From an uncultured Christensenellaceae bacterium (GTDB taxonomy: Bacteria > Bacillota > Clostridia > Christensenellales > Pumilibacteraceae), in the NCBI GenBank assembly GCA_910587445.1, contig CAJULE010000003.1:1-64000 (forward strand): a DNA stretch of 64,000 nucleotides, read 5' to 3'. Each line of letters starts with the position of its first letter. The stretch's first letter is position 1. Below, piece after piece: positions 8,150-16,306 of this stretch. A program made the translations under genes and the position numbers. The notes under the pieces were generated by a model. The model was given only the letters and a program-made list of their open reading frames with translations. It did no database searches and was not told the origin of the DNA.

Positions 8150-10474
8150 CTATATTTTCCAAATGTCGCGGCAGTACCCGATAACCGTCCTGTCCGACGA
8201 AAACTTGCCCGCGCTTGCCGTATTCATGAAGCATTTGCGATACCACTCGTCGGTTCCGTAATCGGCGTTTACCTTGAGTTTTGTCTCGAGATAGGACTTA
8301 AAGTCGTACAAAAGATAGTAGTTGTCGGCTTTGTGCCAGCTCGCGCCCTCGAGAAGAGCGGACTTGAGCTCGGCGAATATTCCCGTTCCGCCGTCGGAAA
8401 ACGTGCCGTCGTCGAGCGTATCGACGACCGCTTTAAGCAATTTGTCGGAACTGTAAAGTTTTTTCGGCTCGTACCTGTCTTTGATTCTTTCTATGTCTTC
8501 TACGCGCGCGCCGAAGATATATTCGTTTTCCTCGCCCGCCTCTTCGGCTATCTCGATATTCGCGCCGTCGAATGTTCCGAGCGTGACCGCACCGCCGAGC
8601 ATGAGCTTCATGTTGCCCGTGCCCGAAGCTTCCGTGCCCGCCGCGGAGATCTGCTCCGACACGTCGGCGGCGGCGACAATCTTTTCGGCATAGGAGACGT
8701 TGTAATCGGAAACGAACACAACCTTTAATCTGTCGTTCGTCTCCTCGTCGGCGTTGACTTTTTTCGCTATCTCGTTTATATACTTTATTATTCCCTTTGC
8801 CCGAGTATAGGCGGGCGCGGCTTTTGCTCCGAATATGAACGCCGTGGGCTTAAAGTCCTTTATGCTTCCGTCCTTGAGCCCCTTATAAATCGCGACAATC
8901 GAAAAGGCGTTTAAAAGCTGTCTCTTATATTCGTGAAGCCTCTTTATCTGGACGTCGAAGATATAGCTTTCGTCTATCTCCACACCCTCGCGCTCCCTTA
9001 TAAACCGAGCGAGCTCGCGCTTGTTTTTGCGTTTGACAGACGCGAACTTCTCTATCTCCTGCCGGCTTTCCGCAAACGACTTGAGCTTTTCGAGTTCCGA
9101 AAGTTCGGTTATCCACTTGTCGCCTATGCGGCGGGTGATGTAGTCCGAAAGCCGCGGGTTCGCAAGTCTCAGCCAGCGCCTCTGCGTTATGCCGTTGGTT
9201 TCGTTGAAAAATTTTTCGGGATACAGCTCGTACCACTCCTTTAAAGTATCGGCTTTTATAATGCCCGTGTGGATCTCCGCAACGCCGTTGACCGCGCCCG
9301 CGACATAGCAGGCAAGCCTTGCCATGTGCACGAGCCCTCCGTCTATTATCAGCCGCCTTTCTTCGGACAGTCCGCACGCCTTCAGCTCCCTTTTCAGCTC
9401 GTCGTTTATGCGCACCGTTACGGCATAAATTTCGGGCAAAAGGCTTTTCACGAGCTTTACGCTCCACTTTTCGAGCGCCTCGCCCATCACCGTGTGATTC
9501 GTATACGCGAACGCTTTTTTCGCGACGGCAAAAGCCTCGTCGAAGTCCATGCCGTGCTCCTCGAGCCGACGTATAAGCTCCGGTACGGCGAGTACGGGGT
9601 GCGTGTCGTTAAGCTGCATGACGGCATGATCGGCAAACTCGTCGAGCGGCACTTCCTTTTCGAGCATACGGTCGATAATGTCGCCGACGGACGCGCTCGT
9701 AAAGAAGTATTCCTGCATGAGCCTAAGTCGCCTGCCCTTGTCGGCAGAGTCGTTGGGATAGAGCACCGCGCTTATCTTTTCCGCCTCCTCGCGAGCCTTG
9801 TACGCGCCGCGGTAGTCGCACGCGTCGAAGCGCGCGAAGTCGAAATTTTCCATGGGCTCCGCCTGCCACAGCCGCAGACGATTGACCGTCTTTGCCCCGT
9901 AGCCTATTATCGGCATATCGTACGGCACGGCTCTTACGGCAAACGTCTTGAAAACGACTACCTGCGCTTCGCTTTCGACGCGCCTGCTCCAAGGGTCTCC
10001 CCACCTCGTCCAATCGTCGGCTTCTTCCTTTTGGAAGCCGTCCGAAAAGCTCTGTTTAAACAGTCCGTAGCGATAACGTATGCCGTAGCCGTCGAGGTTT
10101 TTCCCGAGCGTTGCCGCCGAATCGAGAAAGCACGCCGCGAGTCTTCCGAGCCCGCCGTTGCCGAGAGCGGCGTCCTCCACCTCTTCGAAGCACTTTATGT
10201 CCCTGCCGTACTCGTTTAAGAGCTCGGCTACTTCCTCCTCCATGCCGAGATTTACGAGATTCGAATAAACGGAGCGTCCCATAAGAAATTCCGCCGACAG
10301 ATAGTAAGCCGTCTTTTCCTCCTCTTTTTTCTTCAGGCAAGCCGAATAAACGTCGTTTATTTTCCCCATGACGGCATTCGAAACAGCCGTATAAAGCTCC
10401 TTCGTGCTCAACGCCTCGAGCCCCTTGCAAAGCGAGCGTTCGACTTCTTTGAGTATAGCTTTTTTTATGCCCAT
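8150..10474 (-). CDS. glgP: Glycogen/maltodextrin phosphorylase (GT35)
   Basis: A 774-residue phosphorylase that releases glucose-1-phosphate from alpha-1,4-glucans using phosphate and pyridoxal phosphate. The N-terminal YYLSAEFLMGR and the EDAALGNGGLGRLAACFLDS glycogen-binding region are typical, and the cofactor lysine sits in EASGTGNMK near the C-terminus. It is slightly shorter than the usual 800 or so residues, as in many bacterial forms. It is first in the block with malQ and has its own promoter at 10509-10538. Together the two enzymes degrade storage glycogen or imported maltodextrin. The start has AGAGGA upstream. Confidence 0.95.
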   Translation of the reverse strand: MGIKKAILKEVERSLCKGLEALSTKELYTAVSNAVMGKINDVYSACLKKKEEEKTAYYLSAEFLMGRSVYSNLVNLGMEEEVAELLNEYGRDIKCFEEVEDAALGNGGLGRLAACFLDSAATLGKNLDGYGIRYRYGLFKQSFSDGFQKEEADDWTRWGDPWSRRVESEAQVVVFKTFAVRAVPYDMPIIGYGAKTVNRLRLWQAEPMENFDFARFDACDYRGAYKAREEAEKISAVLYPNDSADKGRRLRLMQEYFFTSASVGDIIDRMLEKEVPLDEFADHAVMQLNDTHPVLAVPELIRRLEEHGMDFDEAFAVAKKAFAYTNHTVMGEALEKWSVKLVKSLLPEIYAVTVRINDELKRELKACGLSEERRLIIDGGLVHMARLACYVAGAVNGVAEIHTGIIKADTLKEWYELYPEKFFNETNGITQRRWLRLANPRLSDYITRRIGDKWITELSELEKLKSFAESRQEIEKFASVKRKNKRELARFIREREGVEIDESYIFDVQIKRLHEYKRQLLNAFSIVAIYKGLKDGSIKDFKPTAFIFGAKAAPAYTRAKGIIKYINEIAKKVNADEETNDRLKVVFVSDYNVSYAEKIVAAADVSEQISAAGTEASGTGNMKLMLGGAVTLGTFDGANIEIAEEAGEENEYIFGARVEDIERIKDRYEPKKLYSSDKLLKAVVDTLDDGTFSDGGTGIFAELKSALLEGASWHKADNYYLLYDFKSYLETKLKVNADYGTDEWYRKCFMNTASAGKFSSDRTVIGYCRDIWKI

Positions 10475-10508
10475 AACGTCCTCTTAAATGTGGTTTGTAT
10501 CATATTAT

Positions 10509-10538
10509 ATTCTACCACACGAAAGCAAAATTACGCAA
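10509..10538 (-). promoter_or_regulatory. Promoter of glgP-malQ
   Basis: TTGCGT (10538-10533), an 18-base spacer and TAGAAT (10514-10509) on the minus strand, about 35 bases before the glgP start. A plausible sigma-A promoter of moderate match. Confidence 0.5.
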
Positions 10539-10549
10539 GCGAAAACGCA

Positions 10550-10587
10550 TTTAAAAAATACGACCCCCGCATTTAAAGCGGGGATCG
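10550..10587 (-). terminator. Intrinsic terminator of the ABC exporter operon
   Basis: A 10-bp stem with one mismatch (CGATCCCCGC against GCGGGGGTCG, seven-base loop) followed on the minus strand by TATTTTTTAA. It lies just after the stop of the second exporter gene. Confidence 0.85.
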
Positions 10588-10600
10588 CAAACATATTCCG

Positions 10601-12613
10601 TTACGCGAACTGCGCGTTATACAGCTTTCTGTAGAAACCGTCGTCCACTTGCATGAGCTCGTCGTGCGTGCCCTGCTCCACTATGTCGCCGCCCACCATG
10701 ACGAGGATTTTGTCCGCGTCCTTTATGGTCGATAGACGGTGCGCGATTATGAACGACGTCCTGCCTTCCATAAGCCTGTTCATCGCCTTTTGAATGAGAA
10801 GCTCGGTGCGCGTATCGACCGATGAAGTCGCCTCGTCGAGTATCAGTACTTTCGGATCGGCTATGACGGCGCGCGCTATCGTAAGCAGCTGTTTTTGCCC
10901 CTGCGAAATGTTGTCGGCTTCCTCGTTTATGACGAAATCGTAGCCGCCCTCGAGCGTACGTATGAAGTGATCGGCGCACGCGATTTTTGCCGCTCTTTCG
11001 ACTTCCTCGTCGGTCGCGTCGAGCTTGCCGTAACGAATGTTGTCGCGTATCGTGCCGCTGTAAAGCCAGGTGTCCTGAAGCACCATGCCGAATTCCCTTC
11101 GCAAACCGTCCCTACTGTACTCGGCGACGTTCTTTCCGTCGAGATATATCGCGCCGTCGTTCAGATCGTAAAACCGCATTAAAAGCTTTACCATGGTAGT
11201 CTTGCCCGCGCCCGTCGGTCCGACGATCGCGACCTTACTGCCGGCTTCTATATGCGAGGAGAAATCCTTGACTATTATCTTGTCGGGGCTGTAGCCGAAT
11301 TTCACGTTTTTGAAATCCACAACGCCTTTCGCGTTCTGCGGCGCGCCCTCTCCCGTTTCCCGTTCCTCTTCCGCGTATATGAAGTCGAACACGCGCTCGG
11401 CGGAAGCAACCGTAAGCTGCAAAGTATTCATTATGCTTCCGAACTGCGCGACGGGCTGATTGAACTGGCGGACGTACTGTATAAACGCCTGAATATTGCC
11501 GACGCCGAGGCTTCCGCCCGCGACGAGCACGCCGCCGACCACGCTTACTACTACATAGCTCAGATTGCCTATAAACTGCATACACGGCTGCATGAGACCG
11601 GAAAGGAACTGCGATTTTCTCGTCGCCGCAGCAAGCCGCGTATTGAGCTTGTCGAACTCTTTTTTCGTATCGTCCTGCGCGTTGTAGAGCTGTACGACGG
11701 TATGCGCGCCGTACATTTCCTCTATGTCTGCGTTGACTTCGCCGAGCGTTTTCTGCTGCCCGACAAAGTGCTTTTGCGAGAACTTTACTACGAGCATGAC
11801 GAGCGCAAACGACAGCGGCATTATTACGAGCGCAATGAGCGTTAGGATCCAGCTTATCGAGAACATCATTACGGCGACGCCTATAAGCGTCGTTATCGCC
11901 GTCACGAGCTGGGCAAGGCTCTGATTAAGCGAAGTCGAAATGTTGTCGACGTCGTTCGTGAGATAGCTGAGCACCTCGCCACTCGCCGTAGTGTCGTAAT
12001 ACTTTAGGGGAAGCTTGGAGATCTTAAGGTCTATATCGCGCCGAAGTCTATAGGAGATCTTCTGCGCAACGCCCGCCAAAAGGAAGGTCTGGACATAAGA
12101 CAGTACGCCCGAGATCCCCATAAGAACAAGGGTGATTATGAGCACTCTGACGATCGCGTCCACGTCGAGCGACGGCGCGTACGCAAGCTTCATATTCATT
12201 ACGGCGTCCGCATATTTTTCGGGGACCGAATCCGCCGTCGTGCTGTCCTCGCCGGCAAGAGCCATAAGGTCCTTCACCGTAACTTCGCCCTTGGTTTTCC
12301 CGGACGCGTTTGCGACGATCTCCGCGAGTTCGTCCATTGTCGAGCACTCGAATCCGAGCGCCTCGTCGCCGAGATTGTTCTCGATGCCCTTATAGACTGC
12401 CTTTTGAATGACGCCGCTCATGAGTGCGTCCGTCGCTTCGCCCGTAAGATTGGGTATGTTTATCGTGAGAACTACCGAAGCGATCGCAAATACGAACGAA
12501 ATTATTATGACGGGCAGGGACGAGCGCATATACTTCAGCAGCTGTCCGAGCGTTTTCTTTGTGTTTTTCGGCTTTGCCGCAGGCGCGCCGACGCGCATAT
12601 GAGGACTAGGCAT
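10601..12613 (-). CDS. ABC exporter, fused permease/ATPase, catalytic-site-bearing half of a heterodimer
   Basis: A 670-residue type IV ABC half-exporter: six membrane segments then an ATPase domain. Walker A is VGPTGAGKTTM, Walker B is LILDEATSSVD with the catalytic Glu intact, but the signature is degraded to ISQGQ instead of LSGGQ. The partner gene has the opposite pattern, which is the hallmark of heterodimeric exporters such as TM287/288 and BmrCD with one dead and one live ATP site. Unusually, about 90 extra residues (roughly 65-160) lie between membrane segments 1 and 2 and should face outside. The ATG has a strong AAGGAGG and overlaps the partner gene by 8 bases. Likely exports drugs, lipids or peptides; substrate unknown. 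Confidence 0.9.
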   Translation of the reverse strand: MPSPHMRVGAPAAKPKNTKKTLGQLLKYMRSSLPVIIISFVFAIASVVLTINIPNLTGEATDALMSGVIQKAVYKGIENNLGDEALGFECSTMDELAEIVANASGKTKGEVTVKDLMALAGEDSTTADSVPEKYADAVMNMKLAYAPSLDVDAIVRVLIITLVLMGISGVLSYVQTFLLAGVAQKISYRLRRDIDLKISKLPLKYYDTTASGEVLSYLTNDVDNISTSLNQSLAQLVTAITTLIGVAVMMFSISWILTLIALVIMPLSFALVMLVVKFSQKHFVGQQKTLGEVNADIEEMYGAHTVVQLYNAQDDTKKEFDKLNTRLAAATRKSQFLSGLMQPCMQFIGNLSYVVVSVVGGVLVAGGSLGVGNIQAFIQYVRQFNQPVAQFGSIMNTLQLTVASAERVFDFIYAEEERETGEGAPQNAKGVVDFKNVKFGYSPDKIIVKDFSSHIEAGSKVAIVGPTGAGKTTMVKLLMRFYDLNDGAIYLDGKNVAEYSRDGLRREFGMVLQDTWLYSGTIRDNIRYGKLDATDEEVERAAKIACADHFIRTLEGGYDFVINEEADNISQGQKQLLTIARAVIADPKVLILDEATSSVDTRTELLIQKAMNRLMEGRTSFIIAHRLSTIKDADKILVMVGGDIVEQGTHDELMQVDDGFYRKLYNAQFA

Positions 12614-14336
12614 TCGCGAGTTCCTCCTTCGACAACTGCGAGTGCGCTATTTCCGAATACACATCGCAGGTTTTCATGAGCTCGGCGTGCGTGCCCTTGC
12701 CCACCATTTTGCCGGCGTCGAGCACGAGTATCTGATCGGCGTTCATAATGGAGCCGACGCGCTGTGCGACTATTATTATGTTTTTGTCCGAAAGCTTCTC
12801 CTTCAATGCTGTTCTGAGCGCGGCGTCCGTCTTGAAGTCGAGCGCGGAAAAACTGTCGTCGAAAACATAGACGGGCGCTTTTTTATAGAGAGCGCGGGCT
12901 ATGGCAAGACGCTGTTTCTGTCCGCCTGACACGTTTCCGCCGCCCTGCGCTATTTCCGACTTATATTCTTTTTCGCGTGAAGAAATAAACTCCGCCGCTT
13001 GCGCCGTTTCCGCCGCCGCACGCATATCCTCGTCGCTTCCGTTGCCGTCCGCATACTTTATGTTGCTTTCGACCGTACCGCGAAGCAGGACGTTTTTCTG
13101 CGGCACGAACGACACGTTGTCACGAAGGCTTTCGAGCGTGTAGTCGCGAATGTCCCTGCCGTCGAGCGTTATGCTTCCGCCCGAAACGTCGTAAAGACGC
13201 GGAATGAGCTTTATGAGAGTGCTCTTTCCGCTTCCCGTCGCGCCGATTATCGCCGTCGTCTGTCCGGGCATAGCCGTAAACGAAATGTCCTTTATGACCT
13301 CGTCCTCGCTGTCTCCGTAGCGGAAAGATACGTTGTCGAATACGAGCTCGCCTTTCAGTCCCTCGGCTTTGACCGCATTTTCCCTGTCGGTGACGGATAT
13401 GGGGCTTTTCAAGATCTCGCGTATTCTGCGCATGGAAGTCAACGCTCTCGGCAACATTACGAATACCATAGTCACCATCATGAACGACATGATTATCTGA
13501 ACGGCATACTGTATGAACGCCATCATGGAAGTGACGGTTCCGATGTCGTTTGCCATATAAGCGGCTATCCATATGACGGCAATCGATACGCCGTTCATCG
13601 TGAACATGACTATGGGAGTAAAGAGCCCCATGACTCTGCCCGTGAAAAGCTGGTTGTTTTTGAGCTCGGCGTTCACCTTATCGAAGCGCTCTTCCTCATA
13701 GCTCTGCGTGCCGAACGCGCGCACGACCATCATGCCCGTAAGGCTCTCGCGCGCAACCAAGTTCAACCTGTCGATTATCTTCTGAAGCTTCGTGAACTTC
13801 GGCTGTACTATTAAAAGCAATGTCACGAGCGAACAAACTATGACCGCAACGGCTACGACTATGACCCACACGGCGACGGAAATTCCCGTGCTGTTGGCTA
13901 TCGCCTTTATTATGCCGCCTATCGCGAGAATGGGCGCGTACATGACTATACGAATGAAGATTATCGTAAAAAGCTGTACCTGCGTCACGTCGTTCGTCGA
14001 GCGCGTTATGAGCGACGAGACCTGAAACTTATCGAAATCCGCCGCCGAAAAATCGGATATTTTTTCAAACAGCATTTGCCGCATTTTACGGCTTGTGCCC
14101 GCTCCGACTACCGAAGCGAGATAGCCGACCGCGACGGAAGCCGCCGTTACGACAGCCGCATAGCCGAGCATTATGCCGCCGACCTTGAGAATCTCACGCG
14201 TGCCCGCTCCGAGCACCACTCTTTCCAAAAGATCGGCCATATATTCGGGCATCGCAAGATCGGCAAACGCCTCGATAAACAGCAGGACAAAACAGAGTAT
14301 GATATGCGGTATGTACTTTTTATACGCCTTGAGCAC
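12606..14336 (-). CDS. ABC exporter, fused permease/ATPase, partner half with degenerate Walker B
   Basis: About 576 residues from GTG 14336, which follows AAAAGGAG; the frame is also open to a TTG at 14381, but that has poorer support. Six membrane segments, then Walker A IGATGSGKST, a canonical signature VSGGQ and Walker B VYVFDDSFSALD, where the catalytic Glu is Asp. This substitution pairs with the degraded ISQGQ signature of the next gene to form the inactive ATP site of a heterodimer. It is first in the two-gene operon, with a consensus promoter at 14427-14455. Confidence 0.9.
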   Translation of the reverse strand: MLKAYKKYIPHIILCFVLLFIEAFADLAMPEYMADLLERVVLGAGTREILKVGGIMLGYAAVVTAASVAVGYLASVVGAGTSRKMRQMLFEKISDFSAADFDKFQVSSLITRSTNDVTQVQLFTIIFIRIVMYAPILAIGGIIKAIANSTGISVAVWVIVVAVAVIVCSLVTLLLIVQPKFTKLQKIIDRLNLVARESLTGMMVVRAFGTQSYEEERFDKVNAELKNNQLFTGRVMGLFTPIVMFTMNGVSIAVIWIAAYMANDIGTVTSMMAFIQYAVQIIMSFMMVTMVFVMLPRALTSMRRIREILKSPISVTDRENAVKAEGLKGELVFDNVSFRYGDSEDEVIKDISFTAMPGQTTAIIGATGSGKSTLIKLIPRLYDVSGGSITLDGRDIRDYTLESLRDNVSFVPQKNVLLRGTVESNIKYADGNGSDEDMRAAAETAQAAEFISSREKEYKSEIAQGGGNVSGGQKQRLAIARALYKKAPVYVFDDSFSALDFKTDAALRTALKEKLSDKNIIIVAQRVGSIMNADQILVLDAGKMVGKGTHAELMKTCDVYSEIAHSQLSKEELANA

Positions 14337-14426
14337 CTTGCCTTGTCTCCTTTTCGTTATTTCCCTATCATTTGCCCTCAAGACATTTATTCACTCTCAG
14401 ACGAGAGAATAAACACGTTTTCTTAA

Positions 14427-14455
14427 ATTATATGCTTTATTTTTCCGTTAGTCAA
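14427..14455 (-). promoter_or_regulatory. Promoter of ABC exporter operon 1
   Basis: TTGACT (14455-14450), 17 bases, TATAAT (14432-14427) on the minus strand. It diverges from the promoter at 14504-14532. Confidence 0.75.
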
Positions 14456-14503
14456 ACAACGGTATTGTGAAAGATACATGAAATTTTTTTCGTCTTACTT
14501 CCC

Positions 14504-14532
14504 TTTACAAAACCGACAAAGCGTGATATACT
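14504..14532 (+). promoter_or_regulatory. Promoter placed for a leaderless transcript
   Basis: TTTACA (14504-14509), 17 bases, TATACT (14527-14532). The expected transcription start, about 7-8 bases after the -10 box, falls at 14539-14540, almost exactly on the ATG at 14541. Confidence 0.65.
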
Positions 14533-14540
14533 GTCTCTGC

Positions 14541-15155
14541 ATGACAACAAAATACGGCAAACCCAAAAAATCATACGGCTCGTTCGTTTCGAACAAGGAT
14601 CCCGAACTTTTGAAAAAGTCGCAGAAATTGCGGCTCGTTTATATGTATCTTTCTACGCTCACTTTCGCGGTGACCCTGTTCCTTCCACAGGAATGGGCGA
14701 CTAAAGCCAAAGAGATCCTTGCCCTACAGACGGCGTACGTCATTCTTGCCGGCGTACTTATAGTCATATCGGTGATAGCCTCGTACGGCGCGGCTCGAGG
14801 ATGCAACGTCGCAAAACCGATAAGCGAAAAGTACAAGCCGAAAGCGGGCTTCGAAAACGCGACGTTTGCTTCGCAGGAGTGGTTTATGTATCTCCACATA
14901 GTTTTCGCCGCCGCCGAAATAGGTCTTATCATTTACGGATTCGGCGCATGGGGACTTACAGCCGCAGTTCTTTCCTGTGCGGGCGCGGCTTTCTCATTCC
15001 TCTCCCGCATGGCGGCGTACAGCGCGCTGAAAGACGGGCTCGACTATATTCCGCCCGCGGAAAGCACGCAAACGCAAGCCGAAGAGGATACGGAAAAAGC
15101 CGAGGAACCGACGGCACGCGAGCAAGAACCGGAAAAAGAGCAAGGCGAAGAATAA
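14541..15155 (+). CDS. Four-helix membrane protein with charged C-terminal tail, unknown function
   Basis: About 204 residues from ATG 14541 (MTTKYGKPKK). I do not recognise a family. It has a basic, lysine-rich N-terminus, two membrane segments (about 35-50 and 60-80), a cytoplasmic or periplasmic loop with SEKYKPKAGFENATF, two further membrane segments (about 115-160) and a C-terminal tail very rich in Glu, Gln and Lys. The frame is open from 14478, but the promoter at 14504-14532 lies within that stretch, so 14541 is the only sensible start. No ribosome binding site precedes it, which suggests a leaderless mRNA. It is flanked by divergent exporter genes and a terminator. Confidence 0.75.
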   Translation: MTTKYGKPKKSYGSFVSNKDPELLKKSQKLRLVYMYLSTLTFAVTLFLPQEWATKAKEILALQTAYVILAGVLIVISVIASYGAARGCNVAKPISEKYKPKAGFENATFASQEWFMYLHIVFAAAEIGLIIYGFGAWGLTAAVLSCAGAAFSFLSRMAAYSALKDGLDYIPPAESTQTQAEEDTEKAEEPTAREQEPEKEQGEE

Positions 15156-15186
15156 ATAAGACATATACTGCGGAAATCGCATAAAA

Positions 15187-15220
15187 GAGACCGAGCGTTT
15201 AAATACTCGGTCTCCTTGTT
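15187..15220. terminator. Bidirectional terminator between convergent genes
   Basis: Stem GAGACCGAG (15187-15195) with CTCGGTCTC (15206-15214), then CTTGTTTTATT on the plus strand; on the minus strand the stem is followed by TTTTAT. It serves the membrane protein gene and the convergent cassette 1 operon. It resembles the repeated terminators at 23526 and 30542. Confidence 0.8.
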
Positions 15221-15247
15221 TTATTCTACGTATTTTAAATTAAGGTT

Positions 15248-16276
15248 TTAGTCTGTGCAGGTGATTATATCGAAGCGCTCGCTCGGGGTGAACGTAAGGG
15301 TCACGCCCTCGGGAGTCATCACATCGATGGCGCACATATTATAACCTACGCTCAAATCGCCGGAAAGCGAACCTATTATTATGGTGTTCTTGCCCTCTTT
15401 GAGCTTGAAACATCCTACGGTAAACCAGCCGTAATCCTCTTTGCTCGACTTTATAGCATTATTTCGCGCACCCGTTTCCGCATCGGATTCGATGATATCG
15501 TCATTTATCATGACAAGCATTTCATCGGTAAAGCGAGGCTTTGTACTGCTCTTCGCGCTGTTTATTCTGAAAGTAAACACGGTTTCTTTATCGGATTCGA
15601 TTTCCCATGTCATAGAGCCGCCGTTGTTGCCTTTCACGCCCTGAATGACCCACGCGTTGCCTTGGCTGCGGATAAGTTCGTGCGAACAATTGGAATGATC
15701 GACGGTGTCCAATCCCCAAAGTTCGTCGGGATTATTCGGATTGCGACCGGGCTTGAGCTTCGCGTCCACCGCAAGATAGACATGGGAGGTAAGTCCCTCG
15801 CCGCACTTGATGCAGGACTCGTCTTTACAGTCCGCTTCGATACAGCCGCCGCAATCGGGGCAAATCTTACACGGCTCTTCGCACTTACACTTTAATTCTT
15901 TCGTGTAATCGCAAACGCTGCATTTGTTGCCGTCGAAGGTATGCGCGGCGTTATCCTTCTTTTCGTCGGTATGCTCGCAGGTCGCCGCGTGCCAATGATT
16001 GGTTTCGTCGCTCGACCACGTTGTGGCAAAAGTGTGCTCATGCGCCTTTTTATAGCCGCAAACGCTGCACGTATCGCCGCTGAAAGTATGAGCCGCTTTG
16101 CCTTCCGTCTCGTCCGTGTGCTCGCAGGTCGCCGCGTGCCAGTGATTCGTCGCGTCGCTTTTCCACTCCGACGCAAAAGTGTGCTCGTGTCCGCAAGCGA
16201 CAAGCGTCGAAGCCGTAACAAGCATGAGCGCCAAAGAAAGCGCAAGTCCGCAAAGTTTCATTAACCCTTTTTTCAT
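15248..16276 (-). CDS. Lipoprotein with two His/Cys-rich repeats and a C-terminal carbohydrate-binding-like domain
   Basis: A 342-residue lipoprotein: signal peptide with lipobox TLVACG. Residues about 30-130 hold two near-identical units of about 50 residues with the pattern HTFA..W..D..NHWHAATCEHTDE...AAHTF.G..CSVC, rich in His and Cys and possibly metal-binding. A Cys-rich linker with CKCEEPCKICPDCGGC follows. The C-terminal 170 residues end with a beta-sandwich-like stretch including KLKEGKNTIIIGSLSG, which resembles CBM6/35-type carbohydrate-binding modules; that match is a judgement by eye. Third gene of cassette 1, 30 bases after the GH3 gene. A role presenting or binding glycan beside the GH3 enzyme is inferred. 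Confidence 0.75.
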   Translation of the reverse strand: MKKGLMKLCGLALSLALMLVTASTLVACGHEHTFASEWKSDATNHWHAATCEHTDETEGKAAHTFSGDTCSVCGYKKAHEHTFATTWSSDETNHWHAATCEHTDEKKDNAAHTFDGNKCSVCDYTKELKCKCEEPCKICPDCGGCIEADCKDESCIKCGEGLTSHVYLAVDAKLKPGRNPNNPDELWGLDTVDHSNCSHELIRSQGNAWVIQGVKGNNGGSMTWEIESDKETVFTFRINSAKSSTKPRFTDEMLVMINDDIIESDAETGARNNAIKSSKEDYGWFTVGCFKLKEGKNTIIIGSLSGDLSVGYNMCAIDVMTPEGVTLTFTPSERFDIITCTD

Positions 16277-16306
16277 CTTTTTAACTCCTTTGATTTTTTT
16301 TGATTT

